In this document: positions 27,076 to 35,354 of the stretch, one piece after another | How positions within the stretch are numbered: the first letter of the stretch is position 1 | Layout of the letters: the number at the start of each line of letters is the position of its first letter | From: Anaerolinea thermolimosa | Lineage (GTDB): Bacteria > Chloroflexota > Anaerolineae > Anaerolineales > Anaerolineaceae | Reading direction: 5' to 3' | Assembly (NCBI RefSeq): GCF_001050195.2 | Contig: NZ_DF967967.1 | Span: 1-64,000, forward strand | DNA: 64,000 nucleotides | The notes under the pieces: generated by a model | Database searches by the model: none | The model's input: only the letters and a program-made list of their open reading frames with translations | What the model was told of the DNA's origin: nothing | Translations under genes and position numbers: made by a program

Positions 27076-27360
27076 TCAGGGGGCCCGGTTGAGTAGCTCG
27101 ATCAGTTCACGAAGGTTGCGTTCCTGCTCCTGCCGGTTGAGAGGCTGGCCTTCTTCGGGCAGGAGACAGGAAAGCGCGTAATCTTCCAGCAGAACCCGGC
27201 TGAAGCTGTGAAGCGCCGATTGAATGGCGCTCAGCTGTTGAATAATTTCACGGCATTCACGCCCCGAGGTGATCATGGCTTCCACGCCGTGAACCTGGCC
27301 GCCGATGCGGCGCAGGCGCTGAACCAGACGGGTTTGGGTTCTTGGGTCTGTAAGTTTCAT
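27076..27360 (-). CDS. CsoR/FrmR/CstR-family (DUF156) metal- or sulfur-sensing repressor
   Basis: 94 residues from the ATG at 27360. A longer upstream frame reaching 27627 overlaps the FmdB gene and was rejected. The sequence RLRRIGGQVHGVEAMI is the family signature. Ligand positions are Cys36 (RECREI), position 61 = Tyr (in CsoR this is His) and Cys65 (ALSCLL). CsoR copper sensors use Cys-His-Cys. CstR persulfide sensors keep two cysteines without the His, so the pattern here leans to CstR. The gene is in an operon with fmdB and osmC, and a palindrome overlaps the promoter (27643-27658). Confidence 0.82.
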   Translation of the reverse strand: MKLTDPRTQTRLVQRLRRIGGQVHGVEAMITSGRECREIIQQLSAIQSALHSFSRVLLEDYALSCLLPEEGQPLNRQEQERNLRELIELLNRAP

Positions 27361-27407
27361 AGAAGTAGGGTCAATCCGGCGCACGGCCGGAAAAAGGGTT
27401 AACCTGC

Positions 27408-27617
27408 TCAGCTGAATCGTCCGCCAGTGGAACAACTGCCGCCGGAGGAAGGAATGCCGGGCGCGCCTGAAGCCGGAGAAGCGAAGGTGGAGAGGCGTTT
27501 GCTGGTTTGAAGGCTGTTGCAATGGGGGCAGGGTGGGTTGGTGTTGGCCTCTGAGAAGCGCACCATCTTTTCGAAATCGGCGCCGCATTCCTGGCAATGG
27601 TACTCGTAAAGGGGCAT
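27408..27617 (-). CDS. FmdB-family zinc-ribbon protein
   Basis: 69 residues. It begins MPLYEYHCQECGADFEKMV and has the paired CxxC motifs of the FmdB/CxxC_CxxC_SSSS domain (CQEC and CPHC), followed by the Ser/Gly-rich tail GGSCSTGGRFS. The family is small, zinc-binding and proposed to be regulatory, with no fixed function. GGAGGTGAATCGTT precedes the ATG. It is the first gene of a minus-strand run leading through the CsoR-type repressor, OsmC and thrCB. A second, unrelated-length FmdB protein lies 900 bases away on the other strand. Confidence 0.85.
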   Translation of the reverse strand: MPLYEYHCQECGADFEKMVRFSEANTNPPCPHCNSLQTSKRLSTFASPASGAPGIPSSGGSCSTGGRFS

Positions 27618-27642
27618 AACGATTCACCTCCAGAAAGATATA

Positions 27643-27658
27643 CTATACTGGAGTATAG
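27643..27658. promoter_or_regulatory. palindromic operator candidate
   Basis: CTATAC and GTATAG form a perfect inverted repeat around TGGA. The right arm contains the -10 box of the fmdB-csoR promoter. Known CsoR/CstR operators are also TATAC/GTATA-type palindromes around a short GC-rich centre, so autoregulation by the CsoR-type protein is likely (inference). Confidence 0.6.
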
Positions 27659-27679
27659 CATAGGCGATGGATCTGTCAA
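27652..27679 (-). promoter_or_regulatory. strong promoter of the fmdB-csoR-osmC-thrCB run
   Basis: On the minus strand TTGACA (27679-27674) and TATACT (27657-27652) have a 16-base spacer. The first gene starts 35 bases downstream of the -10. Confidence 0.8.
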
Positions 27680-27705
27680 GGGAAGACAAACGGTGCCTGC
27701 CCGGC

Positions 27706-27735
27706 TTGCATTGAGCCTCTCCTTTTTGCTATACT
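27706..27735 (+). promoter_or_regulatory. promoter of the CBS-domain gene
   Basis: TTGCAT (27706-27711) and TATACT (27730-27735) with an 18-base spacer, 61 bases before the ATG. It is divergent from the fmdB promoter. Confidence 0.6.
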
Positions 27736-27795
27736 GTGATCATCCAATAAGGTTGGAGGGTTTTTCCATCGATTCACTGCCCAAGGAGGGTGCCT

Positions 27796-28212
27796 ATGCA
27801 ATTCAGAGTGCGCGACTGGATGATCGATCTGGTGGTCTTTGTTGACCCGGATACGCCGGTGACAGAGGCACTGGCCACGATGCGCCGTCGGTACATCAAC
27901 AGTGTCATCGTCAATAAATCGGAAACGAACCCGGATTACGGAATCCTCACCTCCACAGATATCAGCGATAAGATCGTTGCCAAAGAACGCAACCCTGAAG
28001 AGGTCAAGGTGCGCGAAATTATGACCAGTCCGCTCATCACCGTTCCACTGGATATGTCGATTTTTGAATGCGCACGGTTGATGAACGAGCACCGTATTCA
28101 CCACCTGCCAGTGGTGGATGACCATGGCATAGTGATCGGGATGATTTCGGCGACGGATTTCCTGGTGGTGGCTGAAGCGATGGGGCGCAAAGGCGATCGC
28201 TCGCTCAGCTAA
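27796..28212 (+). CDS. CBS-domain-pair protein
   Basis: 138 residues from the ATG at 27796 (AAGGAGGG six bases before; a GTG at 27790 overlaps that site). Two CBS motifs fill it: about 8-65 (VRDWMIDLVVFVDPDTPVTEAL ... ILTSTDISDKIV) and about 72-130 (VREIMTSPLITVPLDMSI ... HHLPVVDDHGIVIGMISATD). Paired CBS domains bind adenine nucleotides and act as energy or ligand sensors. No effector domain is attached, so it probably binds a partner protein. It stands alone between divergent promoters and a hairpin. Confidence 0.88.
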   Translation: MQFRVRDWMIDLVVFVDPDTPVTEALATMRRRYINSVIVNKSETNPDYGILTSTDISDKIVAKERNPEEVKVREIMTSPLITVPLDMSIFECARLMNEHRIHHLPVVDDHGIVIGMISATDFLVVAEAMGRKGDRSLS

Positions 28213-28236
28213 TCAAGGTTCAGAAGCAGGCTTTTG

Positions 28237-28276
28237 ATCTCGGGCGCGGTCGAGCTTTCGATACTGCGCCCGAGAT
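28237..28276 (+). terminator. hairpin after the CBS gene
   Basis: The arms ATCTCGGGCGC (28237-28247) and GCGCCCGAGAT (28266-28276) pair over 11 bp around an 18-base loop, 25 bases after the stop. No clear T-run follows. The remaining gap to 28442 holds no gene that I can see. Confidence 0.5.
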
Positions 28277-28442
28277 TGATTATGATTTGCCCATGGCCCG
28301 GAAAGTTTTTTACACCGGAAGCAGGTCTGGGGCTGGTTGGTGAGGTGCACAAAAAAAGAAACGTTAACATTAAGGGCTGATTTTCTTATTCATTTCATAC
28401 AAAAAGGGGGTATAGTTGCGAGTGTCGTGTCTCAGAAGTCTC

Positions 28443-28472
28443 TTGTCAGATGGCCCGAAAGGGTCGTATAAT
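28443..28472 (+). promoter_or_regulatory. promoter of the second FmdB gene
   Basis: TTGTCA (28443-28448) and a perfect TATAAT (28467-28472) with an 18-base spacer, 57 bases before the start codon. Confidence 0.7.
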
Positions 28473-28528
28473 GAAGGGACTGTGCCGGAATATGGAGGCA
28501 CGGTAGTTCTTGAGAGTTCGAGGTGGTT

Positions 28529-28813
28529 ATGCCAATCTATACCTACCGGTGCGAGAGTTGTGGTGTGCGGTTTGAACAGAACCAGAAGTTCAGCGACCCC
28601 CCGCTGACCCGTTGCCCGGAATGCGGGAAAAAATCTCTACGGAAGGTTTACCAGCCGGTTGGGATTGTTTTTAAGGGGTCGGGGTTTTATGCCACCGATC
28701 ACCGCTCCCCATCTGGCGGCGGGAAAGTGGGCAACCACAACGAGGGAAAATCTGAAAATAAAGGCTCGTCAGAAACGAAAACCGCTTCCTCCTCTGCTGA
28801 GAAATCGGAATAA
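28529..28813 (+). CDS. FmdB-family zinc-ribbon protein
   Basis: 94 residues from the ATG at 28529 (GAGG five bases before; a GTG at 28523 overlaps that site). It begins MPIYTYRCESCGVRFEQNQ with CESC, then CPECGK, the paired zinc knuckles of FmdB. The block LRKVYQPVGIVFKGSGFYATDHR is typical of the longer FmdB members. The last 30 residues are Lys/Glu/Ser-rich and probably disordered. It is monocistronic: a strong promoter precedes it and a strong terminator follows. The function of the family is not established. Confidence 0.85.
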   Translation: MPIYTYRCESCGVRFEQNQKFSDPPLTRCPECGKKSLRKVYQPVGIVFKGSGFYATDHRSPSGGGKVGNHNEGKSENKGSSETKTASSSAEKSE

Positions 28814-28844
28814 ACTCATCGGATGCGAAGATGATCTTCTGGTG

Positions 28845-28872
28845 CCCGGCTCCTGCCGGGTTCTTTCTTTTG
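28845..28872 (+). terminator. intrinsic terminator of the second FmdB gene
   Basis: CCCGGC and GCCGGG form the stem around TCCT, followed at once by TTCTTTCTTTT. Confidence 0.85.
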
Positions 28873-29283
28873 GAGTGAATAACGCTTAAAAATCTGCAAT
28901 CGTTCTGTAATGCGCATAACTAAAGGCAGTCTCTATAATGAAAATAGAGGTTTCAGGGTGAGGGTGTCTGAATTTCTGCGGGGCGGCTCCTGTGATTTAC
29001 TCTCTACAAAAAGATGAACGATTGACAGGTGGGGGTGAATGAATTCACCGCTCTACATCAGAGGGCAGGCTGGATTTTTTATGGTATTTTTATCCTGACG
29101 GAAAGGTTAACGAATACAATGGGGATAGCTTTCTTTATCAGGAAACCATGTTTCAGATTTGAGGATGGGTGAGTGATTCGGCAAGGGATACGGCCGCTGA
29201 GAAAATATGGGGCGGCATATCCGAAGATTGGGTAGATTTCATTGCGGTGCGGTTTCTATCCGAACCCTGGCAGGGGGAGACGA
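28873..29283. other. long leader/intergenic stretch without a recognised gene
   Basis: About 410 bases before the lipoprotein gene. A TATAAT lies at 28934-28939 and a TTGACA at 29022-29027, but neither has a good partner at the right spacing. A 7-bp inverted repeat GGTGAAT-GA-ATTCACC lies at 29034-29049, just after the TTGACA. No open frame looks coding. Confidence 0.4.
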
Positions 29284-30735
29284 ATGAATTGGGTCAATAG
29301 GAAGGGTCGATATTACCTTCAGATAATCCTTCTCCTCTGGCTGGTGGCCTGTGGGCCGGTGGGGGCCTTTGGCCCGACTGAGCCCCAGATCCCGGTCAGT
29401 GCACTCTCGGTTGACCCGCTCTTCAAGGAGTTTTACCAGGCCCTTGGCGGTCAGGAAGTGCTTGGTTTGCCGCTCAGCGGGGTGGTGGAGCTGGAGGGTA
29501 AAAAGTGCCAGTACGTTGAAGCAGCTCTGATGTGTTTTTATCAGAACGAACTGGAAAACAGCCGACGCTATGCCCTGGAAGGGCTGGGGTATCGGATGGG
29601 AGTGAAAGATGACCCGGGCATTCCGGTACCGCTTGACCCCGGAGATCGAGACCTGGGGGGTGGATACTCACTGTATCATGAATTCATACCCCTTTACGAC
29701 CGCCTGTATGGGGCTCTGTATGCTGGGCGGCCACTCACCCGCGTTCGGGTAAACCACGAGACACGCCGGTTTGAACAATTTTTTGAGAACGTGGGGTTCT
29801 ACCGCCGTTTCGACGATCCGAAAGGGCAGGTACATCTTTTGCCTTACGGGGAATATCTCTGCGGGGCGGGGTGCTCGCGAAATTTAAAAGAGTACTGGTC
29901 GATTGTGCGCCAGGGGGAGATAACCCAGCCCTTTGAACTCGCCCTCTATCGCCTGGGCTGGAATGGCTTTGGGCGCCCGCTCGGTCAGGCACGCCGGGCT
30001 GATGATGGAATGATCGAACAGCTCTACGATCGTGCTTTGCTTTATGCCGCGCCGGATGATCTGGCTCATCCGCATTTGCGACCGCTGGCTCTCTGGCTGG
30101 GGGTACAGGCACAACCCCTTACTACGGAAATCTCGCACGAACAGCTGGTATTTTATGGGGTGGAAAATGGACTGGGGCACAACGTGCCGGTTTTCTTTGA
30201 CGCGTTCATTGCCGCCCATGGCGGGCGGGAGAACGCCGGGCATCCGTTGACCGAATTTTATCCTGTGGAAGGGGGGCGGTACCGACAGTGTTTTGAAAAT
30301 TACTGTCTTGAGTACGATCCTTCGGCTCCGTCTGACCGGCGGGTGCGTCTGGTCGATCTGGGCTGGGAGTATGCCATGGCCACGGAACCCGCGCAAATTG
30401 CCCGCCGACGTTTCGATGCTGAAACGCTGACCCTTCAACTCTCCGAAGCTCATCCCCAGCTTGCCCGGGGTGCAATGCAGGTTATCCAGATTCAGGTGAT
30501 TTCGTGGCAGGATGGGCAAGGCATTGCTCTGGCCACCGGAACGATCAGCCTTCATTTGCCCGGCCAGGAGGGCCGTCCCTTCCCGCCTACCAACGAAGAG
30601 GGCCGTTCAGAAGTAACCCTCCCTCCGCTGGAGGGATTGCCGCCCATGAGTGTGGTGGAATACCAGGTTTGCCTCGATTTTACCGACCCATCCCCGGTGT
30701 GTGCGGTAGACAGCTTTGTTTATCGCGGGGATTGA
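29284..30735 (+). CDS. secreted lipoprotein with LGFP-like repeats
   Basis: 483 residues from the ATG at 29284 (AGGGGGAG five bases before; an upstream in-frame start at 29242 has none). A signal peptide ends in the lipobox WLVAC with Cys23, so the protein is anchored outside the membrane. Two or more segments follow the pattern GG-x-E-x-x-G-x-P-L ... QCFEN/CFYQN (for example about 50-90 and about 315-355), resembling LGFP-type repeats that occur in wall-associated proteins. The C-terminal 100 residues look like a beta-sandwich. No catalytic motif was recognised. It converges on the CpaE-like gene with 15 bases between stop codons. Confidence 0.7.
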   Translation: MNWVNRKGRYYLQIILLLWLVACGPVGAFGPTEPQIPVSALSVDPLFKEFYQALGGQEVLGLPLSGVVELEGKKCQYVEAALMCFYQNELENSRRYALEGLGYRMGVKDDPGIPVPLDPGDRDLGGGYSLYHEFIPLYDRLYGALYAGRPLTRVRVNHETRRFEQFFENVGFYRRFDDPKGQVHLLPYGEYLCGAGCSRNLKEYWSIVRQGEITQPFELALYRLGWNGFGRPLGQARRADDGMIEQLYDRALLYAAPDDLAHPHLRPLALWLGVQAQPLTTEISHEQLVFYGVENGLGHNVPVFFDAFIAAHGGRENAGHPLTEFYPVEGGRYRQCFENYCLEYDPSAPSDRRVRLVDLGWEYAMATEPAQIARRRFDAETLTLQLSEAHPQLARGAMQVIQIQVISWQDGQGIALATGTISLHLPGQEGRPFPPTNEEGRSEVTLPPLEGLPPMSVVEYQVCLDFTDPSPVCAVDSFVYRGD

Positions 30736-30750
30736 GGTGAGGTCTGTAAG

Positions 30751-31986
30751 CTACACATTCTTGACAAATAAACGGAAGCGTTCTTCGCTCCCCAGAGAGG
30801 TTACTTTCTGTTTGATGCGCTCGCTCAACTCAACAATGGCCTGAGAGATATCGGCATTGGGGTTGCTCATCAGAAGTGGATTGCCCAGGTTTGCCGCCCG
30901 CAGTGCCGCTTCATAGTCTTCCGGAATGGTGAGTTCTACGGGATGGTTGAGGGTTTCGCTGATCTTACGGGCGGTGAGTGCGCCAGATTTACGATATTTA
31001 TTAAGCACCAGCACCAGTCGGTCGCGCTTCATGCCCAGGCCGTCCCAGAGTTCAAGGAAAGCGCGCATGGATTTGATGGCGACAATTTCCTGTGTGATGA
31101 CCAGCACCACCAGGTCCGCCGTGTCCAGTGCGGCCAGGCTCGATTCGGTGAGTAAACTGGTGGTGTTGAGTACCATGTAGTCAAAGAAATTACGAATGTA
31201 ATCCAGCACGCGGGCGATTTGTTCGCCGCTGATGGCCTCCTGGATGACCGGACGTTTGGGGGGCGCAAGCAGAAAGATGCCCGAAGAGCGATGCAACATC
31301 ATCACTTCTTTGACCACTTTGGGATCAAGCTCGTAAGCGATGGGAACCAGATCCATGAGCGACACCTGCCCCACCTCGTTGAAAAGGATGTCCACGTCGC
31401 CGAACTGGAGGTCGGTGTCGATGAGGGCAATCTGACTTTCGTTGTCGCGAAAGGCGAGCGCCAGGTTGTTGGCGATGGTGGTCACGCCACTTCCCCCGCG
31501 CGGGCTGTACACGCTGATTGCATGAGCTCTGGAGGTACCCGCGGTATCATCAGGTTTGATTGTTTCGGGAGCGAAGTAAGGGTGATACTTCGTGCGTTCG
31601 ATGGCGGCCTGTTCGGCGGCGCGAAGAACGGCCTCCCGGAATTCGCCCACCGAGACATCATGAGCCAGAAAATCGGAGGCACCAGTACGCAAAGCCCGCA
31701 GGACGGTTTCGTAGTTTTTATCCTGAGAGATGATGATGACCTGCGTGGTGGGGTAGTCACGCCGAATGATTTCGGTAAAGCTGATGCCATCGATGTCGGG
31801 CAGGTGCTCCTCCACCAGCATAATGTCGGGCTTCATCTGGCCGACCAGTTCAAGCGCCTCCTGGGCGGTGGAGATAAAATCGAGCACTTCGATGTTTTCG
31901 ATCAGCGAAAGCAGCTTGCGAAAATTCTTGGCTGCCTGGGCGTTGTTTTCTACGACCAGAACACGGGTAACTTTTTGCGGACTCAT
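30751..31986 (-). CDS. CpaE/TadZ-like protein: receiver-like domain plus MinD/ParA ATPase
   Basis: 411 residues. Residues 1 to about 125 are a CheY-like receiver, but the usual phospho-accepting Asp (…LLD…) is replaced in IMLVEEHLPDIDG, so it cannot be phosphorylated in the ordinary way. Residues about 150-400 are a MinD/ParA-type ATPase with the deviant P-loop SPRGGSGVTTIANNLA, lacking the usual signature lysines as in CpaE/TadZ, and ALIDTDLQFGDVDI as the second Asp-rich motif. CpaE/TadZ proteins place tad-type pili at a cell site. The rest of a tad locus is not in the window. It is divergent from an HD-GYP gene. Confidence 0.82.
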   Translation of the reverse strand: MSPQKVTRVLVVENNAQAAKNFRKLLSLIENIEVLDFISTAQEALELVGQMKPDIMLVEEHLPDIDGISFTEIIRRDYPTTQVIIISQDKNYETVLRALRTGASDFLAHDVSVGEFREAVLRAAEQAAIERTKYHPYFAPETIKPDDTAGTSRAHAISVYSPRGGSGVTTIANNLALAFRDNESQIALIDTDLQFGDVDILFNEVGQVSLMDLVPIAYELDPKVVKEVMMLHRSSGIFLLAPPKRPVIQEAISGEQIARVLDYIRNFFDYMVLNTTSLLTESSLAALDTADLVVLVITQEIVAIKSMRAFLELWDGLGMKRDRLVLVLNKYRKSGALTARKISETLNHPVELTIPEDYEAALRAANLGNPLLMSNPNADISQAIVELSERIKQKVTSLGSEERFRLFVKNV

Positions 31987-32195
31987 GACTCCCTCCAGGT
32001 CACAGCAGAAATATGCTGATGAAAAGTATTGTATTCAACATCGATTGAAAAGGCAAACCCTTTTACAACTCAAAGGGGCAGAAGCGCAACTGATCTGTGA
32101 TGAAACTCGGAATAAAAATAGAGTTATAATCAACCCAGAATAGTTAGGTTTCGCCAGGTGAGCCTTGTGGATCGATTTCATGGACGGGGGCATGA

Positions 32196-33848
32196 ATGGG
32201 GAGTAAGCAGTTACACTGGACGGAGAGATCCGACGTGAGCGAAGAAGAAAGACAGCCAGCCGAGGTCAGCCAGACGAAAGCGGAACGAGGTTTCAGGCGT
32301 TTCACCTCCGAATTTCGAGAGTGGCGGGGGTTGAGGGCGCGTGTGTCCTCTTTCCCGGAGCAGGTGGAAGAGAAGATTCGGGCGCTTGAAGATAGCCTGA
32401 GTGAATACCGCCTGGTCATTTCGGAGTTGGATTACAAGGCTCCCGATACCGATCAGCGTGTCTGGGATTTATATGACCATATTCAAACTGAGAAACAGCG
32501 CCTGATCACAGAGATGGAGCGGCGGCCTCTGTTCTTGCGCGGGCTGAAAGAATTGCGCTCTCTGAACGATGCCTGGGAGAAACTCCTGACGGATCAGCAG
32601 GCTTTGCAGGAGATGATCGCCAGGGCGCCGGCAGAACTCAAGGAATACAATGAACGGCAGCTTGAGCGTGAGCGCCAGCGGCAGGAAGAACAACGCAGGG
32701 CTGATCTTCAGTCGCGAATTGCGGCAGCGAGGCGCTCGTTAGACCTGGCGCTGGGCTACATCGAACAGCTTGACCGCGAGGGGCGAGTGACCTTTGGGTC
32801 GCAGGTGCTTCAGCTGGAAGAGGCCCAGAAGTACTGGATTGATCATCTCAACCAGATTTTACGGAAAAACGAAGTGGGGGAGCTTCACCCTGATGAGGTG
32901 GTGCTTAACATATACAACCTGGAATCGATGATTCGCGATGCGCCGAATCTTTCGATGCGGGTGCGAGAAGTGGAAGAGCGCTTCACGCGGCTGGTCACCA
33001 AGCACGATATGCTGGTTTCCTTTGGGAAGACGGTCATCTCGCAGCAGGAGATCGCCCGGATGACGATCAAACTGCATGAACAGGTGCCGGAATTGTGGAT
33101 CACCGGCCAGCGGCAGGAGCTGGAGCGTGCTCTGGAAGTGCTTGAAAGTTTTGTGGCCACTTATGAGTCCACCATCGAGACCGAACTGGCCTACCTGGAG
33201 CGCCGCCGGCCCGGATTGACCCGTGCCCTGGCGACGGTTTCGGAGGGAGACGAGACGGCGCTGCTCCAGATGAGCGCCATGGCGCGTTCGCTGATCTCGG
33301 CCATCGATTCGCGCGACCGTTATATGCGCGGACATTCCGATGTGGTCAGCCGTCTGGTGGTTAAAATGGCGCGGAATGCAGGCTGGAATAAGACGGACAT
33401 CGATTACTTGATGATCGCGGCTCTGCTCCACGATGTCGGGAAGGTTTCGATCCCGGAACATATCCTGAACAAGACCGATCCTCTTACGGAGGATGAGTGG
33501 CAGACCATTCAGATGCACCCGTATTACGGGGCGCAAATCCTCAAACCGGTTGATGCGCTGTCGCGTATCATTCCATGGATCTACCACCATCAGGAGCGCT
33601 GGGATGGGCGCGGTTATCCTGATCACCTGACCGGGCGACAGATTCCTATCCCGGCCAGTTACATTGCCGTGGCTGAGGCCTTCTCGGTGATGACGGTGGA
33701 TTTGCCCAACCGTCCGGCGAAGAGCAAGGAAGAGGCCATCGATGAACTCCGAAAGGCGGCCGAGACGCAGTTCAGCCCTGAGGCGGTTGAAGTGCTGGCG
33801 GATGTGGTGGCCAAAGAGAAGAAACAGGCCGAGCCCGAAAACGAATAA
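32196..33848 (+). CDS. HD-GYP domain protein with long coiled-coil N terminus
   Basis: 550 residues. About 1-340 are strongly charged and helical, predicted to form coiled coils. About 350-530 are an HD-GYP domain: LLHDVGKVSIPEHILNK, MHPYYGAQIL, YHHQERWDGRGYPDHL. HD-GYP enzymes break down cyclic di-GMP. The usual DAFDAMT ligand motif reads EAFSVMT here, so one metal-binding Asp is changed to Glu and activity may be altered. The start is not certain: the GTG at 32235 has GGAGAG seven bases before it and is a good alternative. A TATAAT lies at 32125-32130. It may act with the divergent CpaE-like protein in surface behaviour (inference). Confidence 0.82.
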   Translation: MGSKQLHWTERSDVSEEERQPAEVSQTKAERGFRRFTSEFREWRGLRARVSSFPEQVEEKIRALEDSLSEYRLVISELDYKAPDTDQRVWDLYDHIQTEKQRLITEMERRPLFLRGLKELRSLNDAWEKLLTDQQALQEMIARAPAELKEYNERQLERERQRQEEQRRADLQSRIAAARRSLDLALGYIEQLDREGRVTFGSQVLQLEEAQKYWIDHLNQILRKNEVGELHPDEVVLNIYNLESMIRDAPNLSMRVREVEERFTRLVTKHDMLVSFGKTVISQQEIARMTIKLHEQVPELWITGQRQELERALEVLESFVATYESTIETELAYLERRRPGLTRALATVSEGDETALLQMSAMARSLISAIDSRDRYMRGHSDVVSRLVVKMARNAGWNKTDIDYLMIAALLHDVGKVSIPEHILNKTDPLTEDEWQTIQMHPYYGAQILKPVDALSRIIPWIYHHQERWDGRGYPDHLTGRQIPIPASYIAVAEAFSVMTVDLPNRPAKSKEEAIDELRKAAETQFSPEAVEVLADVVAKEKKQAEPENE

Positions 33849-33896
33849 GGAGAGAAGCCAGCCTCGGAGCAGGCGATATTCTATATAATAAGCACA

Positions 33897-33921
33897 ACAC
33901 GGCAGATGCTCTCTGCCGTGT
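33897..33921. terminator. hairpin between convergent genes
   Basis: ACACGGCAGA and TCTGCCGTGT pair over 10 bp around a 5-base loop between the HD-GYP gene and the transglycosylase-like gene. GTTATT follows on the plus strand and a T/A-rich stretch follows on the minus strand, so it could serve both genes. Confidence 0.65.
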
Positions 33922-33953
33922 GTTATTCTGCCCGGAGGTTCCCCGGAATTTTA

Positions 33954-35258
33954 CTACCGGGGGGTAGGGGTTGCCGTGGGTTGTTCGGGCGGCGGGGTGG
34001 GGTTAGGAGCTATTTCGGGCATATAAATGATCTCTTCAACATACCCCTTGGCGCTGGCGCAGTAATCGGGCAGGTTGGCGGCGACGAGTGCCCAGGTGAG
34101 GTCGTAGCCCTGGGTTTGCGCGGCGCGAATGGCTCCCGCCAGGCACCCCGAACCGGCATGATAATTCACCAGGGTAAAGAGCCACAGGTCTTCATAGGTG
34201 CTGATGCGGTTGGGCGGGCGTTTGGTCTCATTCAGGATGATCTGAGCCACCTGGCTGCAATTGGCCACCAGGTTTTCGGCAAAGACGCGCACACTGAACT
34301 CTGCCAGGAAGGGATCCACGCCCTCGGGGCAGGTGGGGCAGGTGGCGTTTACCATGCGCACCAGTGCGCCGGTGAGCATTTGCTGTTCCTGAACGGTCAG
34401 GTTGGTGTATCCTTTGCGGCAGGCTTCGGGGATGAGCACCTGTGGACAGAATTGGTTGTAAAAATTGGGGTTCCACATCAGGAGCACGTCGGCGCCGCTC
34501 ACCGTGAGCTGTCCGAACCCGGCTTCTTCCAGGGTGGTGAAGATGCCCGGCCAGAACTGGCTTTCGCGGCTGAAGATATTCTTCATCAACTGGGCCGGAA
34601 CACCGGTCTCTCTGGCGATATTAAGGATGACCTGGTTGAAGCGGTTTTGCCACTCGATGACCGCCGGATAGGCTTTTGCCAGACCACAGTTGTTGGCCAC
34701 CCACATGTTGTTGGCGGAGATTCCCCCGTTATCGCATTCTGAAGCGTCTACAGCTTTGTTGCGAATCAACATGGCCGCCAGGAAGTAGAGCGAGACTTTG
34801 GAATAAATTTGTTCCGGGCGGTCGGGAGTGGTGAGATAGTTGGGCAGGCGGGTGTAATCGGGCACCATTTCCCAGATGGCTGCACATCCCCCGCCATCCT
34901 GAAGGGGGCGGAAACTGCGGGCAAAACGGTAAATATACTCATTGGCCGGATCGATGGGAGCGCTGGCCGGTTGGAAAACCTGCAACGGGCTCTCAGCCAG
35001 GGCGGGCTGCACAGCGTTGGCGTCAGGGGCATGGCTGGCCGGGGCGGCCAGCGGGGCAACAGGAACTTCAGCTGCCTGAAGAGCCCCCATGATCACTGGC
35101 GTTGCAGGAAGGGGTGTGCGGTGTTCGCGTGGTGTGGCCAGCCCGGGTGCGGGCAGTTCTGCCTGAACAGCGGATGGCTGGCGCGATTGCCAGGCAATCC
35201 CGGCTCCGAGGAGTACGACAATCGCACTGAAGGCGGCGAAGCGTTTTAGAGCGCCCAA
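33954..35258 (-). CDS. secreted lytic-transglycosylase-like protein
   Basis: 434 residues. A hydrophobic N-terminal segment (about 8-24) without a lipobox acts as a signal peptide or anchor. A Pro/Ala-rich linker to about 120 follows, then a globular domain. The sequence IARETGVPAQLMKNIFSRES places a Glu in the position used by SLT-type lytic transglycosylases, and FGQLTVSGADVLL corresponds to the following substrate-groove motif. Many cysteines suggest disulfides outside the cell. The C terminus is a short Pro/Thr tail (TPPPEQPTATPTP). The likely role is cleavage of peptidoglycan, but sequence match to the family is distant. Confidence 0.65.
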   Translation of the reverse strand: MGALKRFAAFSAIVVLLGAGIAWQSRQPSAVQAELPAPGLATPREHRTPLPATPVIMGALQAAEVPVAPLAAPASHAPDANAVQPALAESPLQVFQPASAPIDPANEYIYRFARSFRPLQDGGGCAAIWEMVPDYTRLPNYLTTPDRPEQIYSKVSLYFLAAMLIRNKAVDASECDNGGISANNMWVANNCGLAKAYPAVIEWQNRFNQVILNIARETGVPAQLMKNIFSRESQFWPGIFTTLEEAGFGQLTVSGADVLLMWNPNFYNQFCPQVLIPEACRKGYTNLTVQEQQMLTGALVRMVNATCPTCPEGVDPFLAEFSVRVFAENLVANCSQVAQIILNETKRPPNRISTYEDLWLFTLVNYHAGSGCLAGAIRAAQTQGYDLTWALVAANLPDYCASAKGYVEEIIYMPEIAPNPTPPPEQPTATPTPR

Positions 35259-35341
35259 GATCTCCCCCGCAACAAAAAGTATGGTAATGATTTTATTCTA
35301 CATCAAAAACAGAAGTATGAATCCTCTGGAAGAATTGAAGG

Positions 35342-35347
35342 TACAAT
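35342..35347 (+). promoter_or_regulatory. -10 box directly before rarA (leaderless-type)
   Basis: TACAAT ends 7 bases before the ATG of the RarA gene. Transcription would begin at or next to the start codon, and no Shine-Dalgarno site is present. No good -35 was found. Confidence 0.45.
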
Positions 35348-35354
35348 ACAATTT

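Noticed and set aside
27361-27627. N-terminal extension of the CsoR-type gene to 27627
   Set aside because: It runs over the FmdB gene in another frame and its translation shows no family match; the family-type start is at 27360.
29034-29049. GGTGAAT-GA-ATTCACC as a regulator site of the lipoprotein gene
   Set aside because: A TTGACA stands just before it but no -10 is at the right distance, so a promoter link cannot be shown; kept only in the gap description.
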